A stretch of 19,775 nucleotides of DNA from CAYRLZ01 sp964425275 (GTDB lineage Bacteria > Hydrothermota > Tepidihabitantia > Tepidihabitantales > JBDRVQ01), in NCBI GenBank assembly GCA_964425275.1, contig CAYRLZ010000055.1, forward strand, positions 1 to 19,775, written 5' to 3'. A program made the position numbers and the translations under genes. Of the stretch, positions 7,470-14,744 are shown in pieces. A model generated the notes under the pieces. The model was not told where the DNA came from. It saw nothing but the letters and a program-made list of their open reading frames with translations, and did not search any database. Every line of letters begins with the position of its first letter. Positions within the stretch are counted from its first letter, which is position 1.

Positions 7470-8772
7470 TGCTAAAAGGGTATCCCTTATCTTTCTCGGT
7501 TGTCCCAAAAATTTCATTGACTCGGAGGCGATATTAGCCAATCTCTTAAAAGGCGGTTGGGAACTGGTAAAAGAAGTAGAAAAAGCCGAAATCGCTATCC
7601 TGACCACCTGCGCCTTTATTAAAAGAGCCAGAAAGGAGGCGAAGGAAAAGATTAGAGAACTAATTTCCTTAAAAAAGAAGGGCAAGATTAAAAAGATTAT
7701 CGTCTTTGGCTGTTTGGTGCAAGCGATGCCCGAAGAACTCCCAAAAAGATTTCCCGGGGTTGATTATTTTATTGGGCTTGATTACATACCGGATATATCA
7801 AATATATTAAGCCAGGGGTTCTCGGAGAGGATTATCTACAAAAAGCAACCGACCTATCTGTCTTTTGAGCGCTGGGTTCAAACTCCTTCTTATGCCTACT
7901 TAAAAATCTCCGAGGGCTGTTCTAACTTCTGTGCCTACTGTCGGATTCCTTACCTCCGGGGAACTTATCGCTCCCGACCGATAGAAGAGATCTTAAAGGA
8001 GGCAAAGGAGATAGGCCGAATGGGGATTAAAGAGATAATATTAGTTTCCCAGGATTCTACCCTTTACGGAACGGACCTATATTCTACTCCTTCGCTTCAC
8101 CACCTTTTGAAAAGATTGGCCGAGATTAAAGAGATTGAATGGCTCAGGCTCCTTTATACCCATCCGGCCCATATCTACCCTGAACTCTTAGATGTGATAA
8201 AATCCGAACCTAAGGTATTAAAATATATTGATTTACCTCTCCAGCATATCTCGAATAAAATCCTTTTGGCAATGAAGCGGGGATATTTACGGAAGGATGC
8301 GGAGAGGATAATTGACCAATTGAGAGAGATACCAGAGATGGTAATCCGGACAACTTTTATTGTTGGCTTTCCGGGGGAAAGCGAGAAAGATTTTTCTCTC
8401 CTTTTAGATTTCATCCAAGAGAAGAGATTTGACCATATCGGTTGTTTCACTTACAGCCGAGAGAAAGGCACAGCCGCTTATTCTCTTCCTCAGCAAATAC
8501 CCTACCGAATTAAAAAGAAGAGGGAAAAAATCTTGATGTTGTGCCAGCGGGAAATCTCTCGCCAAAAATTAAAGGCGCTTATTGGCAAAGAGATACCAGT
8601 TTTAATTGACTGTAAAAAGCGAGATTTTTATATCGGGCGAACTTTCAGGAGTTGCCCTGAGATTGACGGCTATGTATTGATAAAGGATAAAGAGTTAAAA
8701 ATTGGTAATATTTATCCGATGCGGATTTTCGCTGCCTCGGCTTATGACCTTTATGCCTCCAGAAGTTCTTAA
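7459..8772 (+). CDS. rimO: Ribosomal protein uS12 methylthiotransferase RimO
   Basis: A 437-residue radical SAM methylthiotransferase that adds a methylthio group to an aspartate of ribosomal protein uS12. The N-terminal UPF0004 domain carries its three cluster cysteines (Cys15 in LGCPKN, Cys51 in TTCAFI, Cys85 in FGCLVQ). The radical SAM CxxxCxxC is at 154-161 (EGCSNFCAYC). A C-terminal TRAM domain starts near residue 370 and holds the RimO-type RSCPEIDGYV, which argues against MiaB. The open frame extends 45 bases upstream, but the family start MALSAKRVSLIFLGC fits the ATG at 7459, overlapping the thioesterase gene by 11 bases. Downstream, only three bases separate its stop from the convergent tRNA gene. 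Confidence 0.95.
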   Translation: MALSAKRVSLIFLGCPKNFIDSEAILANLLKGGWELVKEVEKAEIAILTTCAFIKRARKEAKEKIRELISLKKKGKIKKIIVFGCLVQAMPEELPKRFPGVDYFIGLDYIPDISNILSQGFSERIIYKKQPTYLSFERWVQTPSYAYLKISEGCSNFCAYCRIPYLRGTYRSRPIEEILKEAKEIGRMGIKEIILVSQDSTLYGTDLYSTPSLHHLLKRLAEIKEIEWLRLLYTHPAHIYPELLDVIKSEPKVLKYIDLPLQHISNKILLAMKRGYLRKDAERIIDQLREIPEMVIRTTFIVGFPGESEKDFSLLLDFIQEKRFDHIGCFTYSREKGTAAYSLPQQIPYRIKKKREKILMLCQREISRQKLKALIGKEIPVLIDCKKRDFYIGRTFRSCPEIDGYVLIKDKELKIGNIYPMRIFAASAYDLYASRSS

Positions 8773-8775
8773 AGG

Positions 8776-8850
8776 TGGCGCCACGGGGATTTGAACCCCG
8801 GTCGCAAGGTTGAGAACCTTGTGTCCTCGGCCAGCCTAGACGATGGCGCC
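8776..8850 (-). tRNA. tRNA-Glu (anticodon CTC)
   Basis: Read on the minus strand this folds as a full cloverleaf of 75 bases. The acceptor stem GGCGCCA/TGGCGCC is perfect. The D-arm has GTC/GAC and a long loop. The anticodon stem CAAGG/CCTTG closes the loop TTCTCAA, giving anticodon CTC, which reads GAG. The variable region has four bases, and the T-arm CGGGG/CCCCG has loop TTCAAAT. The discriminator is A and is followed by CC then T, so the 3' CCA is not fully encoded and must be completed by the CCA-adding enzyme. It has its own promoter and lies downstream of larC, converging on rimO. Confidence 0.96.
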
Positions 8851-8856
8851 CGAGTA

Positions 8857-8884
8857 ATTTTAATCACCAATTACTAAAAGTCAA
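8857..8884 (-). promoter_or_regulatory. Promoter of tRNA-Glu
   Basis: On the minus strand TTGACT (8879-8884), a 16-base spacer and TAAAAT (8857-8862), each one base from consensus. Exactly six bases separate the -10 from base 1 of the tRNA (8850), so transcription should begin at the mature 5' end. Confidence 0.75.
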
Positions 8885-8914
8885 CTCTGGTTAGAATAAA
8901 AGAACCGACCTATC

Positions 8915-10042
8915 TCAACTGAGTGGCAGATAACGGCTGAGGCGGTCGTATAAAATTTTAAGCGGAATTTTTTTCTTTTGGGCGATTCGCTTCATATCCT
9001 CATATTCAAAGGATACATTCTTCACCGCACCCCGCCATTTACCAATCTTTACTCTCACCTCTCCGTATTCGGTCTTAATCCCTTTTATCTCCCTTTCCGC
9101 CTCGTAGCGCTCAACCGGATAGATCCTTATCCCTAAGGTCTTCGTCTCTTCAAATATGGTATCAATAATTACTTCTTTCTTATCTTCGGCGACCAGCGCC
9201 GAAAGGATTACCGCTGGTCGGTTCTTTTTGGCATAGAGCGGGATGAGATAAACATCCAGGGCACCTTGGGCAAATAGTCTTTCCATTATATGTTCAAATA
9301 ACTCAGGAGAGGTATTGTCAATATTCGTCTCAATCGCAAAAATCACTTTTGCTTTTTTTATTTCTTCGCCAATAATTGCCCGCAGGCAATTGGGGATTTC
9401 TAAGTCAAAAGATCCGGCACCATAGCCAATTCTTTGAATCTTCATCAGGGGTAGGGGAATAAATTGGGCGGCAAGGCTACTAATTATGGCGGCACCGGTT
9501 GGTGTGGTTATCTCAAAATCTATCTCCTTCTCATAAACCGGTATATTGGTTAAGAGTTCTAATGTGGCCGGGGCCCTTATCTTTCCTAAAGGAACCGGGG
9601 ATGAATAAATCTTTTCAATCCCTAAGATGTCAATCGCCAATAAACTACCAATAATATCTAAGATTGTGTCATAACTACCAAGTTCATGGAGGTGAATTTG
9701 TTGGATTGAGCCTAATTTAATCCCGTGAACTTTTGCCTCAGCTCTTAGGAGGCGATAAAGAATCTCTTCTGCCTTCTCTTTTAATAATGGCCGTAGGGGA
9801 GAATTTTTGATGATGGTGAAGAATTCTTTTGGTGTCTTCACCCTTCTGCCTTTATCACTGATCGCTAAATAAGAACTTTGAATATGACCCCGGTTTACCT
9901 TTCTTAACTTTATCGCCAAGGGTAGTTTTAATCGGGCAATCTCTCTTTTCCAGGTAGAGAAAGGAAGACCGACCGAAAGGAGAGAAGAGATAATCATATC
10001 GCCGCTAATACCGGAGATTAAATCAAAATAGACAGTGGGCAT
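8915..10042 (-). CDS. larC: Nickel-inserting cyclometallase LarC (NPN cofactor synthesis)
   Basis: A 375-residue protein that performs the last step of nickel-pincer nucleotide synthesis, inserting nickel into the bisthiocarboxylate pyridinium mononucleotide in a CTP-dependent reaction. The start VYFDLISGISGDM (4-16) matches the family's FD-SGisGDM signature. HLHELGSYDTILDIIG (117-132) is the conserved histidine segment, followed by SSPVPLGKI. The C-terminal half (DNTSPELFEHIMERLFAQGALDVY) is intact, so the gene is one open frame; it is not split in two as in Lactiplantibacillus, where a frameshift joins LarC1 and LarC2. It ends the larE-larB-larC run, 48 bases after larB. A TATTTA five bases before the ATG might be a -10, but no -35 supports it. 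Confidence 0.93.
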   Translation of the reverse strand: MPTVYFDLISGISGDMIISSLLSVGLPFSTWKREIARLKLPLAIKLRKVNRGHIQSSYLAISDKGRRVKTPKEFFTIIKNSPLRPLLKEKAEEILYRLLRAEAKVHGIKLGSIQQIHLHELGSYDTILDIIGSLLAIDILGIEKIYSSPVPLGKIRAPATLELLTNIPVYEKEIDFEITTPTGAAIISSLAAQFIPLPLMKIQRIGYGAGSFDLEIPNCLRAIIGEEIKKAKVIFAIETNIDNTSPELFEHIMERLFAQGALDVYLIPLYAKKNRPAVILSALVAEDKKEVIIDTIFEETKTLGIRIYPVERYEAEREIKGIKTEYGEVRVKIGKWRGAVKNVSFEYEDMKRIAQKKKIPLKILYDRLSRYLPLS

Positions 10043-10090
10043 AAAGATAAATACCGCGGCTGACAGATTGTCTTATCGTTGAGTTCATTT

Positions 10091-10846
10091 TTATTTTGCT
10101 GTGATAATTAAGTGGGCGAAATAGGCGGCACCGAAGCCGTTGTCAATATTGACGACAGCAATTCCCGGGGAACATGCGTTTAACATCGTCAAAAGAGCCG
10201 AAAGACCTCTAAAATTTGCCCCGTAACCAACAGATGTCGGCACGGCAATCACCGGCTTATCCACAAGACCTGAGATGACACTGGCTAATGCCCCCTCCAT
10301 TCCGGCGACAACGATTATTACCTTGCCCTTTTTTATATCCCTCAGATAATGGAAGGTGCGGTGAATACCAGCAACACCAATATCATAGATTTTTTTTACC
10401 CGATGGCCTAAAAGTTCTAAGAAGACCGCCGCCTCTTCCGCCACCGGGATATCGGATGTGCCACCGGTAACTATGAGAATTGGGGAATTTTTGCCTTTCA
10501 AGGGTTCTCTTTTAATTCCTTTCCCGAGGTAAAAAATTCTTGCTTGGGGGAAATAGCGGCCGCCGAATTTTGTTTCCAACTCTTTTCCCCAGGCTTCTTT
10601 TAAGCGGGTGATAATAATATCTTCGCCGGCTTTAAGCATTGCCCGGACAATGGCCATTATCTCTTCTCTTCTTTTCCCTTCGCCCAATATTACCTCACCA
10701 ATCCCCCGACGGAGTGAGCGATAGGTATCAAGGGTGGCAGTTTTTAACTTCAGGAAAGGAAAGGATTTTAATCTCTCCAACCCTTCCCGGATACTCATCT
10801 TCCCTTTTTTAATCCGGGAGAATATCCTTCTCAACTCCTTTTCCAT
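10091..10846 (-). CDS. larB: Pyridinium-3,5-biscarboxylic acid mononucleotide synthase LarB
   Basis: A 251-residue enzyme that carboxylates and hydrolyses nicotinic acid adenine dinucleotide to begin NPN cofactor synthesis. The N-terminal part (1-115) is LarB-specific. Residues 122-251 form a PurE-like AIR-carboxylase fold with ILIVTGGTSDIPVAEEA (123-139), the conserved AGMEGALASV (181-190) and PTSVGYGANF (203-212), then VNIDNGFGAAYFA. The PurE resemblance often causes misnaming as a purine enzyme. The LarB extension, together with larE and larC on either side, settles the call. Its ATG lies inside larE (16-base overlap), indicating coupled translation. Confidence 0.93.
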   Translation of the reverse strand: MEKELRRIFSRIKKGKMSIREGLERLKSFPFLKLKTATLDTYRSLRRGIGEVILGEGKRREEIMAIVRAMLKAGEDIIITRLKEAWGKELETKFGGRYFPQARIFYLGKGIKREPLKGKNSPILIVTGGTSDIPVAEEAAVFLELLGHRVKKIYDIGVAGIHRTFHYLRDIKKGKVIIVVAGMEGALASVISGLVDKPVIAVPTSVGYGANFRGLSALLTMLNACSPGIAVVNIDNGFGAAYFAHLIITAK

Positions 10847-11640
10847 CTTAAACCACTCGGTTGATAGCCTTCTAAGTCTAAGGTAATAAAACGGTAGCCT
10901 AATTTTTTCAGCGCCGGTATTATAACCCCCCGCTTTTTAATCACCTTATCCCAGTTTTTGGGGTTGGTCTCAATGCGGGCGGTTTTACCTTCGCTCCGCA
11001 GACGAAAAAATTGGAGTCCAATTTGCCGTAATTCCTCTTCCCCTTTTTCTACCCGGACCAGTTCGGCCTCGGTTATCTGATTAAAGAAAGGAATCCTTGA
11101 GGCAAGACATGGGTTAGGTGGTTTATCATAGTTAGGTAAGGAGAATCTTTTAGCCAGTGCTCTTATCTCTTTTTTTCTTATCCCGGCTAAAAGGAAAGGA
11201 CTTTTTATATTTAGTTCTTTAAGGGCCTTTCTCCCTGGGCGGTAATCTTTTAAGTCATCGGCATTTGTTCCTTCAATGATAAAGGATGCGCCGTAGAATT
11301 CTTTTATTCCCTGAAGTTCTTTATAGGCGGCAAGTTTACAGAAGTAACAACGTTGAGGGGGATTGGCGCGGAATCTTTTATCCCGCAACTCATCGGTTAA
11401 AATAAAGAGGTGAGGAGCACCAAGAAGCCGGAGGAGATGTTTCACTTCTTTTAAGCAAGAGATTGAATAGGTCGGGGAGACGAAGGTTACCGCTAAGCAA
11501 TTTTCTCTTCCCAGGGTAATAAGGGCGCATTTTAAGAGCAGGGTAGAATCAACACCGCCGGAAAAGGCGCAAATGACCTTTTTATAGCCTTTTAAGATTT
11601 TTTGGAGTCGGGCGAGTTTTTTTCTTAAAAGGTTAGTCAT
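10831..11640 (-). CDS. larE: ATP-dependent sulfur transferase LarE (NPN cofactor synthesis)
   Basis: A 269-residue PP-loop enzyme that activates the carboxylates of the LarB product with ATP and installs sulfur. The PP-loop is SGGVDS at 27-32. Further family signatures are PPQRCYFCK (94-102), EGTNADDLKDYRPGRKA (123-139), and DKPPNPCLASRIP (172-184). Three cysteines are placed for a cluster: Cys98 and Cys101 (CxxC) and Cys178, the position of the sacrificial cysteine in the L. plantarum enzyme. Some homologues with this triad use a [4Fe-4S] cluster catalytically instead of sacrificing a cysteine, so this enzyme may be of that renewable type. The ATG overlaps the preceding stop codon by one base (TAATG). 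Confidence 0.93.
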   Translation of the reverse strand: MTNLLRKKLARLQKILKGYKKVICAFSGGVDSTLLLKCALITLGRENCLAVTFVSPTYSISCLKEVKHLLRLLGAPHLFILTDELRDKRFRANPPQRCYFCKLAAYKELQGIKEFYGASFIIEGTNADDLKDYRPGRKALKELNIKSPFLLAGIRKKEIRALAKRFSLPNYDKPPNPCLASRIPFFNQITEAELVRVEKGEEELRQIGLQFFRLRSEGKTARIETNPKNWDKVIKKRGVIIPALKKLGYRFITLDLEGYQPSGLRWKRS

Positions 11641-12713
11641 TAAAATTTTTCCCGGTATTTATTAAGAATCGTCGCTACTTTAGCCAAGTCCTTTTTCCTA
11701 AGAAAGCCGATGTGGCCAACGCGGATAATCTTACCCCGTAGGTCCTTCTGACCATTAGCCAAAAGGCAATTGTGCCGTTGCTTTATCTCGCTAATAATTT
11801 TCGTCGCATCCTTTCCCTCAGGCATCTTGAGCACGGTTAGGGCGTTGGACGGCGCCTCCGGTAAAAACTCGTAGCCTTTTAGTCTTTTGCGGAAATATTC
11901 CGCCCGTTCTTTATGCAATTTCCAAAATTGTCTGATACCCACTCGGTTTACTTTCTTTAAGGCGGCAAGAAAAGCGTAGAGAGTTAGAATCGCTGGGGTG
12001 AATGGCGTCTGGCCATTGGTAAGAAATCTCTCGTAGGTGCGAAAATCAAAATAATAGCGGGGACTTTTTGTCTTCTTTATATATTCTTCGGCCTTTTCAT
12101 TGGCGCAAACAAAGGATATCCCCGGTGGAGCGGCCAAGGCTTTTTGACTTGCTCCACAGACCACATCCACATTCCAGTCGTCAGTATAGAATTCATCAGC
12201 ACCCAAGCCACAAATCGCATCCACGACCAAAAGTCGGGCATTATCGTGACATATCTTGCCAATTGATTTTATATCAGCCAGCATCCCGGTTGAGGTATCG
12301 GTCAGGGTAGTAAAGACAGTTTTTATCTCATCATTCGTCCGAAGCCGACGTTCAATCTCTTCTAAGGGCGGCGACTTTCCATAAGGGTAGGCGATCTCAT
12401 CGGTATAGGCACCATAGCGCCAGAGGATCTCACGCCAACGTTCGCCAAATACACCGTAGGTGATGACTAAACTCTTCTCATGACGGGAGACTAAATTCTG
12501 GATGCAGGCCTCCATTGCCCCGGTGCCGGATGCGGTCAAGATAAAGATTTTACTCTTGGTGAAGAGAACCTTCCGCAATTCCGAGAGCAGAGCGGCCAAG
12601 ACCTTAGAAAAATTCTCCTCCCGGTGGTAAAGGATCGGGTTTAATAAAGTCAAGAGGACATCTCTTTCCATCTCTACCGGTCCGGGGGTAAAAAGGGTAT
12701 ATTTTTTTCTCAT
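11640..12713 (-). CDS. Class V PLP aminotransferase (alanine-glyoxylate / serine-pyruvate type)
   Basis: A 357-residue PLP enzyme of the SPT/AGT group, which typically transfers an amino group from alanine or serine to glyoxylate or pyruvate. Marks: TPGPVEMERDVLL near the start, HREENFS at 30-36, the ASGTGAMEA cofactor turn (61-69), VDAICGLGA (164-172) holding the PLP-nitrogen Asp165, and GASQKALAAPPG (187-198) with Schiff-base Lys191. The open frame extends 33 codons upstream into thiC, but the family start and a GGGAG site nine bases upstream favour the ATG at 12713, one base after the thiC stop. It lies between thiC and larE in the same transcript. Substrate is uncertain: alanine-glyoxylate, serine-pyruvate or a related pair. 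Confidence 0.87.
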   Translation of the reverse strand: MRKKYTLFTPGPVEMERDVLLTLLNPILYHREENFSKVLAALLSELRKVLFTKSKIFILTASGTGAMEACIQNLVSRHEKSLVITYGVFGERWREILWRYGAYTDEIAYPYGKSPPLEEIERRLRTNDEIKTVFTTLTDTSTGMLADIKSIGKICHDNARLLVVDAICGLGADEFYTDDWNVDVVCGASQKALAAPPGISFVCANEKAEEYIKKTKSPRYYFDFRTYERFLTNGQTPFTPAILTLYAFLAALKKVNRVGIRQFWKLHKERAEYFRKRLKGYEFLPEAPSNALTVLKMPEGKDATKIISEIKQRHNCLLANGQKDLRGKIIRVGHIGFLRKKDLAKVATILNKYREKF

Positions 12714-12714
12714 A

Positions 12715-13950
12715 CTATCTCCCTTTCCGAACAAGTGAGCACTCAGAAGTATGAGAGGGCTTTCGGCCCCTCTTAAAAAACTCTTTTGATTTACGGAGCG
12801 GGCAGTATTCACCGCACATCGTGCAGACTTCTAATTCCTTTGCCTTCGTCCTTTCAAAAATCTCCTTGGCCCGTTTCGGGTCAATACAGTTGGCGACCAT
12901 CCCTAAAAAATCAAGGTTTGCCCTCTGGCGGGATATCTTATTATCCCAATCTCTTGCTCCCTTTATTCCTTTGGCGATGTCAGCAGCGTGGGCGGCAATC
13001 TTTGCCGCAATCACCCCTTCCCGGACCTCCTCACAAGTGGGCAGTCCAAGATGTTCCGAAGGAGTTACATAACAGAGGAAGTCAGCGCCATAATAAGCGG
13101 CCAGGGCCCCACCAATCGCTGAGGTGATATGGTCGTAGCCACAGCCGACATCCGTAACCAAAGGACCTAAAACATAAAAAGGCGCTTCATCACAGATGAC
13201 TTTTTCCAAAAGGCAATTGAGGTAAATCTGGTCAAGGGGGATATGACCTGGTCCTTCAACCATACAGTCAACACCTTGCGAGCGACAGTATTCAACCAAT
13301 TCGCCTAAAACCAACAGTTCCATTATCTGTGGTTCATCGGTGGCGTCGGAGATTGAGCCTGGTCGTAGCCCATCGCCCAGTGAGAGACAGACTTTTTCTT
13401 CCTTGGCCATCGCCACAATCTCCGGGAAATATTCGTAGAGGGGATTTTCTTTCTGATTATAGCGCATCCATTCGACCACCAGCGCTCCACCCCGGGATAC
13501 GATACCGGTGAGCCTTTTTCTCCGATAAAGGGATGGAATAATTTTTTTATTGATTCCGCAGTGGACGGTGGCGAAGTCAACCCCGTCGGTGAAATGTTTC
13601 TCAAACACAGCCAGGAGCTCGCGGGCCGTAAGTTCAACAAAAGCCTTGCCCAATTTTTTTGCTTCATAAAATGCTTGATAGATTGGCACAGTTCCCAGGG
13701 GGACTTTAGACTCACTGAGGAGAGCCCTTCTTATCTCATCAAGGTCACCACCGGTTGATAAGTCCATTACCGTATCGGCACCGGCTTCTATCGCCACCCT
13801 TAGTTTTTTTAATTCACTATCCAAGGAAGATGCCTCGGGTGAGGTTCCGATATTGGCGTTCACCTTGGTTGGAAGACCTTTTCCGATAAGAACGGGTTTA
13901 ATATCCCGTCGTTTATTTTTTAGGAGACAGATTCTTCCTTTTTGCTTCAT
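12715..13950 (-). CDS. thiC: Phosphomethylpyrimidine synthase ThiC
   Basis: A 411-residue radical SAM enzyme that rearranges aminoimidazole ribotide into the pyrimidine (HMP-P) part of thiamine. Core signatures: KVNANIGTSP (29-38), AGADTVMDLSTGGDLDEIRRAL, FATVHCGI, SLGDGLRPGS, EGPGHIPLDQI and CYVTPSEHLGLP. This is the short form without the N-terminal extension of proteobacterial enzymes. The C-terminal cluster motif is CTMCGEYC (Cys376, 379, 383), that is Cx2Cx3C; proteobacterial ThiC has Cx2Cx4C. The ATG overlaps the ricT stop (ATGA). No TPP riboswitch is visible upstream, where the DNA is coding. No other thiamine gene is in view. Confidence 0.95.
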   Translation of the reverse strand: MKQKGRICLLKNKRRDIKPVLIGKGLPTKVNANIGTSPEASSLDSELKKLRVAIEAGADTVMDLSTGGDLDEIRRALLSESKVPLGTVPIYQAFYEAKKLGKAFVELTARELLAVFEKHFTDGVDFATVHCGINKKIIPSLYRRKRLTGIVSRGGALVVEWMRYNQKENPLYEYFPEIVAMAKEEKVCLSLGDGLRPGSISDATDEPQIMELLVLGELVEYCRSQGVDCMVEGPGHIPLDQIYLNCLLEKVICDEAPFYVLGPLVTDVGCGYDHITSAIGGALAAYYGADFLCYVTPSEHLGLPTCEEVREGVIAAKIAAHAADIAKGIKGARDWDNKISRQRANLDFLGMVANCIDPKRAKEIFERTKAKELEVCTMCGEYCPLRKSKEFFKRGRKPSHTSECSLVRKGR

Positions 13951-14708
13951 TGGGAAAGTTCGTCTAATTTCACCACTATCTCACTCTCTTTGGTTTTAAC
14001 CGTTACCTTTTCGTGGAAGATATCAATACCGATAACTGTGCCCTTTCCGTAGGGGGTTTGGACAATTGACCCGAAAGAAGGGTATCTTATCTGTGCCTCC
14101 CGATAAATCTCTTCTTCATAAGCGAGACAGCAGAGCAGACGACCGCAGATACCAGAAATCCGCTCCGGAGGTAAAAAGAGATTTTGGGTGCGCGCTGTCC
14201 TTAAGGAAACCACCGGTAGTTTTCCTTTAAAGAGAACACAACAGACCAGGCGCCCGCACTTACCAATCCCCGATGTTCTCCGGGCATAATCTCGGGGATT
14301 AATCTTTCTGATGCGCGCTTTGATTGGAATTTGATTTGCCACCATCTCTTCAATCTTCTTCCGGTTAAAAGTTGAATAGGGGATGACATAAAAGGTAATC
14401 CGACTCTTATCCAACCGAATATGGTAATCAACCGGTTTTATCGGCAGTTGGTGGGATTTTACAATCTCCTTAAACAAAAAGAAGGATTTTTCGCCCAAAA
14501 GAGAGGCCTCCTTTTTCTGAGCTAAATCCGATTCCTCGGCGATTCTTAATATTACACCGATTTCTTCTTCACTGGTTGGAGAAGAGACCCGTCCCAGGTC
14601 CTCACCGATTCGGTCTCTCACCACAACAAAAACTCCCTCGGGCAGGTCACCTAAGGGTGAGAAGAAAGGGAGATAGGAAAAGGGAGAAAATTCAATCAAG
14701 TACCGCAT
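13947..14708 (-). CDS. ricT: PSP1-domain protein of the RicT/YaaT family
   Basis: A 253-residue protein of the PSP1 C-terminal-domain family. In Bacillus, RicT works with RicA and RicF in an Fe-S-containing complex that affects RNase Y-dependent RNA processing; in other phyla the role is unproven. Two cysteine clusters are exact: GIGKCGRLVCC (147-157) and GICGRLLCCLAYE (186-198), six cysteines in all, separated by the conserved SLRTARTQNL. The C-terminus has a KOW-like strand (GSIVQTPYGKGTVIGIDI). The ATG has GGAGA eight bases upstream. It follows the second GWxTD gene by 36 bases and overlaps thiC by four. RicA and RicF partners are not in the window. Confidence 0.88.
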   Translation of the reverse strand: MRYLIEFSPFSYLPFFSPLGDLPEGVFVVVRDRIGEDLGRVSSPTSEEEIGVILRIAEESDLAQKKEASLLGEKSFFLFKEIVKSHQLPIKPVDYHIRLDKSRITFYVIPYSTFNRKKIEEMVANQIPIKARIRKINPRDYARRTSGIGKCGRLVCCVLFKGKLPVVSLRTARTQNLFLPPERISGICGRLLCCLAYEEEIYREAQIRYPSFGSIVQTPYGKGTVIGIDIFHEKVTVKTKESEIVVKLDELSQ

Positions 14709-14744
14709 ATTATTATCTCTCCGAGCCGCGCCCGAAACGGCGAC

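Noticed and set aside
10043..10076. Leaderless promoter for larC
   Set aside because: TATTTA ends five bases before the ATG, but no -35 box lies at 15-18 bases, and the gene is only 48 bases after larB; not counted with the supported cases.
12714..12812. Upstream extension of the aminotransferase by 33 codons
   Set aside because: It overlaps the 3' end of thiC in another frame and lacks family similarity; the ATG at 12713 has a ribosome-binding site and the expected start.
13323..13715. Long second open frame on the same strand inside thiC
   Set aside because: It is an out-of-frame shadow of a strongly conserved gene with no recognisable motifs.
13951..14200. Possible TPP riboswitch before thiC
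   Set aside because: The region is coding sequence for ricT, and none of the conserved THI-element boxes is visible.
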